From a bacterium (GTDB lineage: Bacteria; Ratteibacteria; UBA8468), in NCBI GenBank assembly GCA_030672255.1, contig DAOVGU010000171.1:1-14889 (forward strand): a stretch of DNA of 14,889 bases. Reading direction: 5' to 3'. The position numbers and the translations under genes are program-made. Shown piece by piece: positions 6,459 through 13,803 of this stretch. Each line of letters begins with the position of its first letter. The stretch's first letter is position 1. The notes below the pieces were generated by a model, which saw only the letters and a program-made list of their open reading frames with translations, was not told where the DNA came from and ran no database searches.

Positions 6459-7945
6459 AATTTTACCTCACTACTCCCCTTTATTATGTGAATGACACCC
6501 CTCATATTGGTCATGCCTACACCGAGGTTGCCGCCGATGTCCTGGCCAGAACCGAAAGACTCTTGGGTAAAGATGTTTTCTTCTTGACCGGCACCGATGA
6601 ACATGGCCAGAAGGTAGCTACTGCGGCTAAGGCTTTAAATTTGAAGCCAAAGGAGTTAGCTGATAGGATGAGCAAACGCTTTCAGAAACTCTGGGAAAGA
6701 TTAAATATCTCTTACGATCGCTTTATCCGCACAACCGAGGCCGAGCATGAAGAAATGGTTAAAAAGGTTTTCCATAAGCTTTACCAGAAAGGCGATCTCT
6801 ACCAGGGTACCTATAAAGGCTACTACTGTGTCCATTGCGAAAGTTACATTCTTCCTTCCCATTTGCAGGAGAACCTTTGCCCGGACTGTGGAAGAAAGGT
6901 TGGTTCCTTAAAAGAGCCGACCTATTTTTTCCGGCTCTCGAAATACCAGAAGGATTTACTTTCTCACATTGATGCGCATTTAGAGTTTATTGGTCCTCCT
7001 CAGAGAAGAAATGAGGTGATAAGTTTTATTAGGAGAGGCCTTATTGATTTAAGTTTTACCCGGAGGAGTTGTGAATGGGGTATACCAATAGAAGAAGATT
7101 TTACCATCTATGTCTGGTTTGATGCTCTTCTCAATTACCTTTCCGGGGTTGGCTATCTTTCCAATTCAAAGCTTTTTGGGAAGTACTGGCCTCCGGATGT
7201 GCAGTTCATTGGCAAGGATATTATTCGCTTTCACGATATTATGTGGCCGGCCATTCTTTTTTCATTATCCCTTCCTTTGCCCAAAAAAATTTTTGCTCAC
7301 GGGTGGTGGAAAATTGCCGGGGAGAAGATCTCCAAATCAAAAGGAGAGGCTATTTCCCCACAGGATATTATTTCTGAATTTGGAGTTGACCCATTTCGTT
7401 ATTTCCTCCTGCGGGAGATACCATTTGGCGCCGATGGGGAGTATTCTTATGCCGCATTTGTTAAAAGATATAATAGTGACCTTGCTAATGATCTCGGTAA
7501 TCTCTTACACCGAACCCTTACCCTAATAGATAACTCTTTTGATGGCAAGATCCCTAAATCCTCCGGGTCCTCTGGTGAGAGATTAAAGGAAAAATCCCTT
7601 TCTCTTGCCGGGATTCTCCCTCAGATAGAGGCCCTGAAATATAGTGAAGTCTTAAGCAAAATCTGGGAAGTTGTTGCGGTAGCTAATAAATACCTTGATG
7701 AGAAAAGCCCCTGGCGTCTTTCCCAGAGAGAGGCGGGTCCGGCTCTTTACAATGTGCTAGAGACGTTGAGAATTGTTGCTCTTTCTTTAAAGCCATTTTT
7801 GCCCGCGAGTTCCTCTAAGATCGCTGAAGGTTTGGGAATCGGGGAGGAGTTCAAAAAAGAGAATTTCAAAAAGATTCAATGGGGAGTTTTACCGGAAGGG
7901 AGAAAAATAAAAAGGGAAAGACCAATCTTTCCCAGAAAAAAATGA
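6455..7945 (+). CDS. metG: methionyl-tRNA synthetase
   Basis: This 496-residue class I synthetase charges tRNA-Met. The HIGH motif is 'PHIGHAY' (17-20). The KMSKS motif appears as 'KISKS' (291-295). The zinc knuckle in the connective domain has C125-x2-C128 and C142-x2-C145. Also visible are 'TGTDEHG' (45-51), 'VWFDALLNYLSG' and the anticodon-domain start 'NDLGNLLHR'. It ends without the C-terminal tRNA-binding (Trbp111-like) extension, so the short form is encoded here. The ATG overlaps the ricT stop, and the metG stop overlaps the pyrH ATG, which suggests tightly coupled translation. There is no convincing ribosome binding site of its own. Confidence 0.97.
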   Translation: MKFYLTTPLYYVNDTPHIGHAYTEVAADVLARTERLLGKDVFFLTGTDEHGQKVATAAKALNLKPKELADRMSKRFQKLWERLNISYDRFIRTTEAEHEEMVKKVFHKLYQKGDLYQGTYKGYYCVHCESYILPSHLQENLCPDCGRKVGSLKEPTYFFRLSKYQKDLLSHIDAHLEFIGPPQRRNEVISFIRRGLIDLSFTRRSCEWGIPIEEDFTIYVWFDALLNYLSGVGYLSNSKLFGKYWPPDVQFIGKDIIRFHDIMWPAILFSLSLPLPKKIFAHGWWKIAGEKISKSKGEAISPQDIISEFGVDPFRYFLLREIPFGADGEYSYAAFVKRYNSDLANDLGNLLHRTLTLIDNSFDGKIPKSSGSSGERLKEKSLSLAGILPQIEALKYSEVLSKIWEVVAVANKYLDEKSPWRLSQREAGPALYNVLETLRIVALSLKPFLPASSSKIAEGLGIGEEFKKENFKKIQWGVLPEGRKIKRERPIFPRKK

Positions 7946-8652
7946 CTAAACCTAAATATAAGCGGATTGTGTTGAAGTTATCGGGAGAGGCATTGGCCGG
8001 AAAGAAGAGTTCTGGCATTGATTCTTCTGCTCTTGCCTCCATTGCCAAAGAGATCAAGGAGGTATATAATTTAAGAAGGGTAGAGTTGGGAATCGTCATT
8101 GGGGCAGGAAACATATTTCGGGGAGTGGAGAGAGGGGGAATAAATCACTCCACCGCAGATTATATGGGGATGTTGGCAACGGTCATTAATAGTTTAGCCC
8201 TTCAGAGCGCCCTGGAAAAATTGGGTGTTGCGACAAGAGTACTGAGCGCTATTGAAATGCACGAACTTGCTGAACCCTATATCCGACGCCGGGCAATTCG
8301 ACATTTGGAGAAAAGGAGAATCGTTATCTTTGCCGGAGGTACGGGGAATCCTTACTTTACTACCGATACGGCAGCAAGTCTGCGGGCAATCGAGATTAAT
8401 GCTGAGGTTATTCTGAAGGCGACAAAGGTTGACGGAATCTACAGTGCCGATCCTCTGAAAGTACCCGAGGCCAAAAAATATAGAAAAATGACCTACATCA
8501 AGGTTTTGGAGAAAGGATTAAAGGTGATGGATTCCACGGCCATCAGTCTCTGTATGGATAATAATTTGCCGATTATCGTTTTTAATCTTTTGAAAAAGGG
8601 CAATATCAAAAGAGTAGTTTGTGGAGAAAAAATCGGCACTATAGTGAGTTAA
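7942..8652 (+). CDS. pyrH: UMP kinase
   Basis: PyrH phosphorylates UMP to UDP and is a hexameric amino-acid-kinase-family enzyme. The 236-residue protein shows 'VLKLSGEALAG' (10-20), 'GIVIGAGNIFRG' (50-61, nucleotide loop), 'ADYMGMLAT' (72-80), 'FAGGTGNPYFTTDTAA' (130-145) and 'KVDGIYSADP' (162-171). An in-frame ATG exists 63 bases upstream (7879), but it lies inside metG and adds a charged tail absent from homologues. I choose 7942, which overlaps the metG stop as ATGA and begins 'MTKPKYKRIVLKLSG'. Together with pyrK and pyrD in the same operon, and cmk 4 kb away, it makes this region rich in pyrimidine nucleotide genes. frr follows after one base, the common pyrH-frr pairing. Confidence 0.97.
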   Translation: MTKPKYKRIVLKLSGEALAGKKSSGIDSSALASIAKEIKEVYNLRRVELGIVIGAGNIFRGVERGGINHSTADYMGMLATVINSLALQSALEKLGVATRVLSAIEMHELAEPYIRRRAIRHLEKRRIVIFAGGTGNPYFTTDTAASLRAIEINAEVILKATKVDGIYSADPLKVPEAKKYRKMTYIKVLEKGLKVMDSTAISLCMDNNLPIIVFNLLKKGNIKRVVCGEKIGTIVS

Positions 8653-8653
8653 T

Positions 8654-9211
8654 ATGGAAAAAGAGATTTATCGGGAAACCCAGAAGAAGATGGGAAAGAT
8701 CTTAGAGGCAAGTAGTAAAACCATTGGGAATCTACGGGCGGGAAGGGCCTCCATCTCTCTTTTGGAAGGAATTAAGGTGGATTGTTATGGCAGCCAGCTT
8801 CCTCTTAATCAGGTTGCGACAATCTCAACCCCTTCTCCTCAACTGCTCCTTATCGTTCCCTGGGATAAGACGCTCATCGAAAAAATCAAAACGGCATTAT
8901 CGGTGAGTAACCTGGGAATGAACCCCATTGTCGATAGGAATCAAATTAAGGTGCCGGTTCCTTCCCTCTCTGAGGAGCGAAGAAAAGAGGTCGCAAAGAT
9001 TGCCAGAAAGTTAGGGGAGGAGGCTAAAGTTGTAATCAGAGAGGAAAGACACCGTACTAATAACTCTTTAAAAAGTTTAGAGAAGGGAAAAAAGATTTCC
9101 GAGGATGGTCTCTATCGAGGCTTAAAAGAGATGCAGGAATTAACCGACGAGTATATCCAGAAGGTCGAAGAGACCATGAAGAAGAAGGAAAAGGAAATCT
9201 TGGAAGGGTAG
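8654..9211 (+). CDS. frr: ribosome recycling factor
   Basis: This 185-residue protein has the standard length and two-domain form of RRF, which separates ribosomal subunits after termination together with EF-G. Recognisable blocks are 'NLRAGRASISLLEGIKVDCYG' in two parts (26-46), 'LPLNQVATISTPSPQLL' (49-65), 'NPIVDRNQIKVPVPSLSEERRKE' in two parts (93-115) and 'EERHRTNNSLKSLEK' (130-144), followed by a charged C-terminal helix. It lies one base after pyrH and is the last gene of the operon. No clear terminator follows within the next 90 bases. Confidence 0.97.
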   Translation: MEKEIYRETQKKMGKILEASSKTIGNLRAGRASISLLEGIKVDCYGSQLPLNQVATISTPSPQLLLIVPWDKTLIEKIKTALSVSNLGMNPIVDRNQIKVPVPSLSEERRKEVAKIARKLGEEAKVVIREERHRTNNSLKSLEKGKKISEDGLYRGLKEMQELTDEYIQKVEETMKKKEKEILEG

Positions 9212-9302
9212 ATAAGGTAAAAAAGATATAGCCCACATACAAACAACTGTTTTGAGTGAGAATTCAATCAAGTTCATTGTCCTCTTAATTGCATAGCTAC
9301 AA

Positions 9303-9344
9303 AATTTGACATGCAGATTTTTATATGATATTCTTATACCAGAA
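9303..9344 (+). promoter_or_regulatory. strong extended -10 promoter upstream of the Asp-box gene
   Basis: TTGACA (9306-9311), a 17-bp spacer ending TGA and TATTCT (9329-9334) form a near-ideal promoter with a TGn extension. The whole 42-base block matches the block at 12180-12221 at 34 positions, well beyond the core hexamers. Transcription should start near 9341, giving a leader of about 215 nt before the ATG at 9559. Confidence 0.75.
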
Positions 9345-9505
9345 TTTTTTAATTCGGGAGAGAAAATTTGACTTTAACTTTTAATCTGTGATGTGCTTTA
9401 CAATCCCGAAAAATAAAATGCTGAAACCAGCTGGCACTTCAGAGAGAGAGGACCGAGCCGATGTAGTCTTAGTTTAAATAGTAGTTTTTTAAAAACTAGT
9501 TTAAT
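9345..9505 (+). promoter_or_regulatory. candidate structured 5' leader, unassigned
   Basis: Most of the 346-base gap between frr and the next gene is covered by this leader. No protein gene is visible in it. Inverted repeats that could form stems are TTCGGGA/TCCCGAA (9353-9359 with 9404-9410), CTGAA/TTCAG (9421-9425 with 9438-9442) and TAGTTTTT/AAAAACTA (9482-9498, 1-nt centre). A terminator-like hairpin follows at once. That order (promoter, structured leader, terminator, gene) is typical of attenuators and riboswitches. I looked for the conserved cores of common classes, such as GGCAAACC of c-di-GMP-I, and found none. Confidence 0.4.
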
Positions 9506-9539
9506 CCAAGGTTATAAAAAACCTTGGGGTTTTTATTTT
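9506..9539 (+). terminator. intrinsic-terminator-like hairpin before the Asp-box gene
   Basis: CCAAGGTT (9506-9513) and AACCTTGG (9520-9527) form a perfect 8-bp stem with a 6-nt loop, followed by GGTTTTTATTTT. It lies only about 20 bases before the ATG at 9559, with no promoter in between, so the gene must be transcribed through it. A simple terminator for frr is the alternative reading, but that would leave the next gene without a promoter. Confidence 0.72.
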
Positions 9540-9558
9540 GAAAAAGGAGAGTAGGAAG

Positions 9559-11895
9559 ATGAGTAGAAAGATTTTGGTTGGTTTAGTAGCAGGTTTGGCG
9601 TTTTTAGGAGGGATAGTTGTTTGGAGTGCAGTTGCAGAGGCAGGAGGCGTTGGCACACCGGCAAACTTTGAGAATAGTGGAATCTATGGCGGCTGCGCAA
9701 AGTCCTTTGCCATAGACCCCACTAATTCGGATGTGTTGTATGTGGGAATGGGTTCAGGCTATGGGGTTTATAAATCTACCAACGCTGGCACAAGTTGGTC
9801 AGGTAATTCGGCTTTTGAAGATGAAGGAGGATGGGTTGAAGTTAGAGGCTTAGCCATTGCACCAAGCAATAGCGATATTGTTTTTGCTGCAAGCGGTGAT
9901 ATATTAAAGAAAAGTATAGATGGAGGCTCCACCTGGACCACTCTTTCTAACTATACGGGTAGCGAAATTCAATCCATAGTCATTCATCCCACCGATCCAG
10001 ATATCGTCTATCTTGGTTCCGGGAGTGAGGAAGCAGGTACCGATGATGATGCCATAGTATGGAAGACAGTTGATGGGGGCTTAAACTGGACCTCTTCGCC
10101 TCTGGATGATGGAGGTGCCTCAAGCCCAAAAGATACCCTGGTGGGCAAGGTAACCATTGACCCCAATGATCCAGATAATACGGTATATGCGGTAACAGGT
10201 TCAGTGGTATATACTGAAGATGCCGACCTTCTGCGGGGCAACATTTTTAAGAGCACTAACGGAGGTGGCAGCTGGGCGGCAAAGTATCCTGACGGAGGAG
10301 CAGGAGGACAAGGTTGGTTTGAGGATGTTTGTGTAGACCCCACAGATTCCAATATAGTCTTTGCCGCAGGGAAGGTGGGTATCGTCAAAAGCACAGACGG
10401 TGGAGATACCTGGACTACAGTTTATTCTGCCCCAGGAAACGGCCTTTGCTCTGTTGTTGTAGATAAAGACGACGATAATATTGTTTATGCAGCAACACCG
10501 AGGGATGACAAGATTTATAAAAGCACCGATGGAGGAACAAATTGGAATGAAATCTACTCAGCAGGTGTAGATATTAAACTATTTATAGACCCGACAACAA
10601 CGACCACGATTTATGCCATTGACTCTGTCGGCGTTAGGAAAAGCACAGATAGCGGAAGCAGCTGGGCGGCAGTGAATAAAGGTATCGATGCCGTAGAGGT
10701 CCTTAGTTCAACCGTAGACCCCTCTGATAGTAAGATTATGTATGTTGGGACAGAGTCAGGCTATATCGTGAAGACAACTGATAAGGGCTCTAACTGGTCA
10801 GTCATACATACAGAATTTTATGGGATTCCGGCATTAGCCATTGACCCAAATAATACAGATGTTATCTATGCCGGCGATAGGGGCACATCTATTCTGAAAT
10901 CAACTGATGGTGGGGATACCTGGGCGGATATGATTTTAGATGGACCTGAATATATAAATATCTTTGGCTATGTGAATCCGACTATGGTGATGGTAGATAA
11001 CTCCAGCAACGTATATATTTGCCAAAGTGGGCAGACAGGGAGTCCAGACGAAGGCAACATCTATAAGAGCGCCGATGGCGGGGATACTTGGGACACAGGG
11101 CTCCTGCCTGTGAATAATCCCGTTTTATCAATGGCAATAAAGCCATCTGATTCAAATACCATCTATGTGGGTCGCAATGATCAAGGCGCGACCCCTGACT
11201 ATAGGGGCGTAGTCAAAACAACAGATGGCGGAAATAACTGGACATCTGTTGGGCTGACCGGCGAGATTATAAGATACTTGGTGATAGACCCAAATAATGA
11301 AGATGTGGTCTATGCCGGGACAGAAGCAAACGGAGAAGAAGGCAAAATATACAAGTCAACCAACGCCGGAGATAGCTGGACAGATATAACTCCCAGTGGC
11401 AGTGAGGGTGATTTCGATGCCATAACGATAGATTCATCTGACTCCAATATTGTCTATGCCGGGACCAACGAGGGTTACCTCTACAAAAGTACTGATGGAG
11501 GTAGTAGTTGGACACTTCTGACCGATGACTTTATATCAGTTACGACATTAATGGTAGGGTCCCTATATGCCGGCACCGGGGGAGGCCTCTATAAATATAC
11601 AGCTGCCGAAGAAGAGGAAGAAACCACTACCACTACCGAAGGCGATGGTGGTGGAGGTGGTTGCTTCATTGCCACCGCGGCCTATGATACACCTATGGCC
11701 AAAGAAGTAAAGAATCTCTGTAAGTTCAGAGACCAGGTTCTTCTGAAAGATCCTCTCGGTAGGCAGTTTGTTAAGTTCTACTATGCAGTCTCTCCACCCA
11801 TTGCTGACTTTATCAGGAATAAGCCAGGATTGAAGGCAATGGTGAGAGAGGCATTAAAGCCTCTGGTTGAGGTTACTAAAGAAATAACAAAGTAA
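9559..11895 (+). CDS. secreted Asp-box beta-propeller protein with CFI-box C-terminus
   Basis: This is a 778-residue exported protein. A signal peptide (1-28, cleavage likely after AEA) precedes about 660 residues of repeats. Thirteen Asp-box motifs of the form S/T-x-D/N-x-G-x-x-W are visible (for example YKSTNAGTSW, KKSIDGGSTW, VKSTDGGDTW, YKSADGGDTW, YKSTDGGSSW). Most are preceded by a 'D-P-x-x-x-D-I-V-Y-A-G' strand. This is the sortilin/BNR-like propeller pattern, and 13 motifs suggest two propellers. An acidic-Thr linker and poly-Gly lead to 'CFIATAAY' at C702-Y709 and a conserved 77-residue tail, the CFI-box C-terminal domain thought to act in surface sorting. The usual Gly after AAY is Asp here. 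The ligand is unknown and no catalytic site was recognised. ATG 9559 has AAGGAG upstream; a TTG at 9538 is in frame but lies in the terminator tract. Confidence 0.88.
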   Translation: MSRKILVGLVAGLAFLGGIVVWSAVAEAGGVGTPANFENSGIYGGCAKSFAIDPTNSDVLYVGMGSGYGVYKSTNAGTSWSGNSAFEDEGGWVEVRGLAIAPSNSDIVFAASGDILKKSIDGGSTWTTLSNYTGSEIQSIVIHPTDPDIVYLGSGSEEAGTDDDAIVWKTVDGGLNWTSSPLDDGGASSPKDTLVGKVTIDPNDPDNTVYAVTGSVVYTEDADLLRGNIFKSTNGGGSWAAKYPDGGAGGQGWFEDVCVDPTDSNIVFAAGKVGIVKSTDGGDTWTTVYSAPGNGLCSVVVDKDDDNIVYAATPRDDKIYKSTDGGTNWNEIYSAGVDIKLFIDPTTTTTIYAIDSVGVRKSTDSGSSWAAVNKGIDAVEVLSSTVDPSDSKIMYVGTESGYIVKTTDKGSNWSVIHTEFYGIPALAIDPNNTDVIYAGDRGTSILKSTDGGDTWADMILDGPEYINIFGYVNPTMVMVDNSSNVYICQSGQTGSPDEGNIYKSADGGDTWDTGLLPVNNPVLSMAIKPSDSNTIYVGRNDQGATPDYRGVVKTTDGGNNWTSVGLTGEIIRYLVIDPNNEDVVYAGTEANGEEGKIYKSTNAGDSWTDITPSGSEGDFDAITIDSSDSNIVYAGTNEGYLYKSTDGGSSWTLLTDDFISVTTLMVGSLYAGTGGGLYKYTAAEEEEETTTTTEGDGGGGGCFIATAAYDTPMAKEVKNLCKFRDQVLLKDPLGRQFVKFYYAVSPPIADFIRNKPGLKAMVREALKPLVEVTKEITK

Positions 11896-11914
11896 CCTCT
11901 GGGATAGAAATAAA

Positions 11915-11955
11915 GGGGGAGCAGTTCTTCTTAAGAATTGTTCCCTCTTTCTTTT
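11915..11955 (+). terminator. Rho-independent terminator of the Asp-box gene
   Basis: Twenty bases after the stop, GGGAGCAGTTCTT pairs with AAGAATTGTTCCC over 13 bp (two G-U pairs) around a CTT loop. The run TCTTTCTTTT follows. It ends the single-gene transcript. Confidence 0.88.
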
Positions 11956-12179
11956 GTCTGACTCCTACACTTTTTTACGGGTAGTATTCAAGTGAAAGAT
12001 GCTATTTTCAAGGCAAGAGGCCAATTTAATCCCACTCTGACGCAATTAAATCATGCATGTATTTAGTTAAAGGTCATTTCTAATCAATTATGGGGAGTAA
12101 TGCAAGTTGCTGTGAACGATTTCAAGAAGCTAACCTTTCCGCATATTGCTACTGAAGTAAGCAGATAGTCAAGTAGCAC

Positions 12180-12221
12180 AATTTGACATTCCGTTTTTAA
12201 TATGCTATTTTTATTACAGAA
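12180..12221 (+). promoter_or_regulatory. extended -10 promoter giving an apparently leaderless transcript
   Basis: TTGACA (12183-12188), a 17-bp spacer ending TGC and TATTTT (12206-12211) are followed by the ATG at 12222, about 10 bases after the -10 box. The message would have almost no 5' leader, and no ribosome binding site is present. The block matches 9303-9344 at 34 of 42 positions. The 220 bases before it (from 11956) hold no convincing gene. Confidence 0.72.
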
Positions 12222-12455
12222 ATGGAAAAAGTGAAAAGGCAAGTTTCGAAGAAAGAGATGCTGGTTAAGAAAATCTATTCTAGTCCAAAATATAAGGGCA
12301 AACATGTCGTAATTATTGGAGGAAAGATATTTTCAACCAGAACAGGCCCTGCAGCCTCAAAGATGCTGGAGAAACTCTTAAAAAAATACCCTACCCAAAC
12401 ACCAACACTCACCTACATCCCTAAAGCCGAAACTCTCATCCTCATTCTCCCATGA
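12222..12455 (+). CDS. DUF5678 domain protein
   Basis: This 77-residue protein has a basic N-terminal helix (1-24). It is followed by the DUF5678 pattern: 'YKGKHVVIIGGKIF' (24-37, usually a Trp/His-Val strand with a Gly turn), a helix with 'AASKMLEKLLKKYP' and a C-terminal 'TLTYIPKAETLILIL' strand. The function is not known. Small DUF5678 genes are often found next to retropepsin-like aspartyl protease genes, as here, where the stop overlaps the next ATG (ATGA at 12452-12455). The pair may form a regulatory or toxin-antitoxin-like unit, but that is my inference only. The start is supported by a promoter ending 10 bases upstream. Confidence 0.75.
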   Translation: MEKVKRQVSKKEMLVKKIYSSPKYKGKHVVIIGGKIFSTRTGPAASKMLEKLLKKYPTQTPTLTYIPKAETLILILP

Positions 12456-12863
12456 TAAAGTTTCCTTACGAGGAGGAACATTCTCGCATTCTTGGTTTAA
12501 TCAGACGGCCAATTGCCAAGGTAAATTTTTGGTCAAAGATTCAGCCGTTGGTTAGAATTTAGTATGATTGTGGATACGGGAGCTGACTATTGTCTCTTTC
12601 CCCAATCAAATGCTTTTGACCTTGGAATCGATTTAGAAAAAGATTGTATGTTATTTCAAACCTCTGGTATCGGCGGTTCCGAGAATATCTATTTTCTTGA
12701 AAGAATAAAAATGAGAATTGGGAGAGAGGAGTTATTTGTGTCAGTTGGTTTTTTAAGGAGAGATGACGTTCCACCTTTATTAGGAAGATTTAAATGCTTA
12801 GACAGGTTTGATCTGCGTTTTTCAAATTACATTACTACCTTCATTAAGTTGAGAAGAGAATAG
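12452..12863 (+). CDS. retropepsin-like aspartyl protease, frameshifted
   Basis: From the ATG at 12452 the frame reads 'MIKFPYEEEHSRILGLIRRP', continues through 'AKVNFWSKIQ' and then hits a stop near 12560. The +1 frame carries on as 'RWLEFSMIVDTGADYCLFP', with the catalytic DTGA motif. After it come 'TSGIGGSENIYFL' and 'RDDVPPLLGR', which match the flap and the hydrophobic-hydrophobic-Gly end of a single-domain retroviral-type protease. Dropping one C of the CC at 12545-12546 joins the two into a protein of about 136 residues. Retropepsins act as dimers. An internal ATG at 12564 would keep the DTG motif but lose the first beta-strand needed for the fold. It is coupled by ATGA to the DUF5678 gene. 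It may be a pseudogene or a sequence error. Confidence 0.72.
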
Positions 12864-12872
12864 ACAAAATAA

Positions 12873-13553
12873 ATGGTGATTGCCATTGATGGACCGGCTG
12901 GTTCCGGGAAGAGCACGGTAGCCAAGCTTCTTGCTGAATGGTTAGGCTATCTTTATGTTGATACGGGAGCAATGTATCGCGCCCTTACCTGGAAAGCCCT
13001 GAAGGAAAAAACAGATTTAAAGGATGAAGATGCACTTACCTCTCTCTCCCGGCAAACAGAAATTCTCCTGAAGGAAGAGAAAGGAAAATTGAGAGTCTTT
13101 GTGGATGGAAAAGAGGTAACGGAAGCAATCAGGGGAGAATCGGTCACCAACAATGCCTTCTATATTGCTCGTGCTCCTTCGGTCAGGGCAGAGCTAGTTA
13201 AACAGCAGCGAAGGATGGCAAAGGAAAATAACCTGGTAATGGAAGGCCGGGATATTGGAACGGTTGTCTTTCCCAAAGCAAAATTAAAGGTCTATCTGGA
13301 TGCCTCCCTAAAGGAACGGGCAAGAAGGAGATTTTTGGAATTAAAAGAAAAAGGAATAAAAACGGATTTAGAGGTGATTAAGAAGCAACTGCAAGCAAGG
13401 GACAAAGAGGATAAAGGTCGCAAGGTTGCTCCTCTAAAAATAGCAAAAGAGGCTTTTGTTATCGATAGCACAAAAATGAAGATTGAGGAAGAGGTAGATT
13501 TAATTTTGAGAAAATGGAGAGAAAAATATGGCGCGACGAAAAGCGGCACTTAA
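12873..13553 (+). CDS. cmk: cytidylate kinase
   Basis: This 226-residue P-loop kinase phosphorylates CMP and dCMP. The Walker A motif is 'GPAGSGKS' (7-14). Other family marks are 'DTGAMYRALTW' (about 30-40), 'VTNNAFYIARAPSVRAEL' (about 91-108), 'MEGRDIGTVVFPKA' (about 123-136), 'LKVYLDASLKERARRR' and the C-terminal 'FVIDSTKM'. It starts nine bases after the protease stop, without a strong ribosome binding site. Its 3' end overlaps rpsT by 26 bases in another frame. cmk next to a ribosomal protein gene is common, though usually that gene is rpsA rather than rpsT. Confidence 0.96.
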   Translation: MVIAIDGPAGSGKSTVAKLLAEWLGYLYVDTGAMYRALTWKALKEKTDLKDEDALTSLSRQTEILLKEEKGKLRVFVDGKEVTEAIRGESVTNNAFYIARAPSVRAELVKQQRRMAKENNLVMEGRDIGTVVFPKAKLKVYLDASLKERARRRFLELKEKGIKTDLEVIKKQLQARDKEDKGRKVAPLKIAKEAFVIDSTKMKIEEEVDLILRKWREKYGATKSGT

Positions 13554-13803
13554 ATCCCTCCGTAAGGAGGAGAAGAAAAGGGTTCTCAATAAATCTCGAC
13601 GACTGTCCTTAAAGAGCATTATAAACAGGTGCAAGAAACTTATCTCCGCTAATGATATTCCTGCGGCAAAAAAAGCCTTTACCCTTGCCTGTAGTTCCTT
13701 GGATAAGGCAACAAATAAAGGCCTTATTCCTAAGAATAGGGCAGCACGAAAGAAAGGACAATTGGCGAGATTGTTAGATAGAGCTACTATTGAGCCAACC
13801 TGA
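13528..13803 (+). CDS. rpsT: 30S ribosomal protein S20
   Basis: This 91-residue basic protein begins 'MARRKAALKSLRKEEKKRVLN'-like and continues with 'NKSRRLSLKSIINRCKKLI', 'AAKKAFTLACSSLDKATNKG' and 'LIPKNRAARKKGQLARLL'. That is the three-helix S20 pattern, which binds 16S rRNA early in 30S assembly. A GGAGAG sequence about 6 bases before the ATG lies inside cmk and supports this start. The 3' end overlaps the convergent holA gene by 17 bases. No terminator hairpin is evident at this convergence. Confidence 0.95.
   Translation: MARRKAALKSLRKEEKKRVLNKSRRLSLKSIINRCKKLISANDIPAAKKAFTLACSSLDKATNKGLIPKNRAARKKGQLARLLDRATIEPT

Noticed and set aside
7879..7941. Upstream in-frame start for pyrH
   Set aside because: It sits inside metG and adds a charged tail. 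The ATGA overlap at 7942 matches homologues and the local style.
9345..9505. Known c-di-GMP, SAM, fluoride or guanidine riboswitch
   Set aside because: None of the conserved core strings I know for these classes is present, so the leader stays unassigned.
12100..12168. 22-codon open frame with a GGGGAG ribosome binding sequence
   Set aside because: It is very short, resembles no known protein and could arise by chance; at most it is a leader peptide or relic.
12084..12305. Minus-strand open frame across the DUF5678 promoter
   Set aside because: It overlaps a well-formed plus-strand promoter and start, and it has no recognisable domain.
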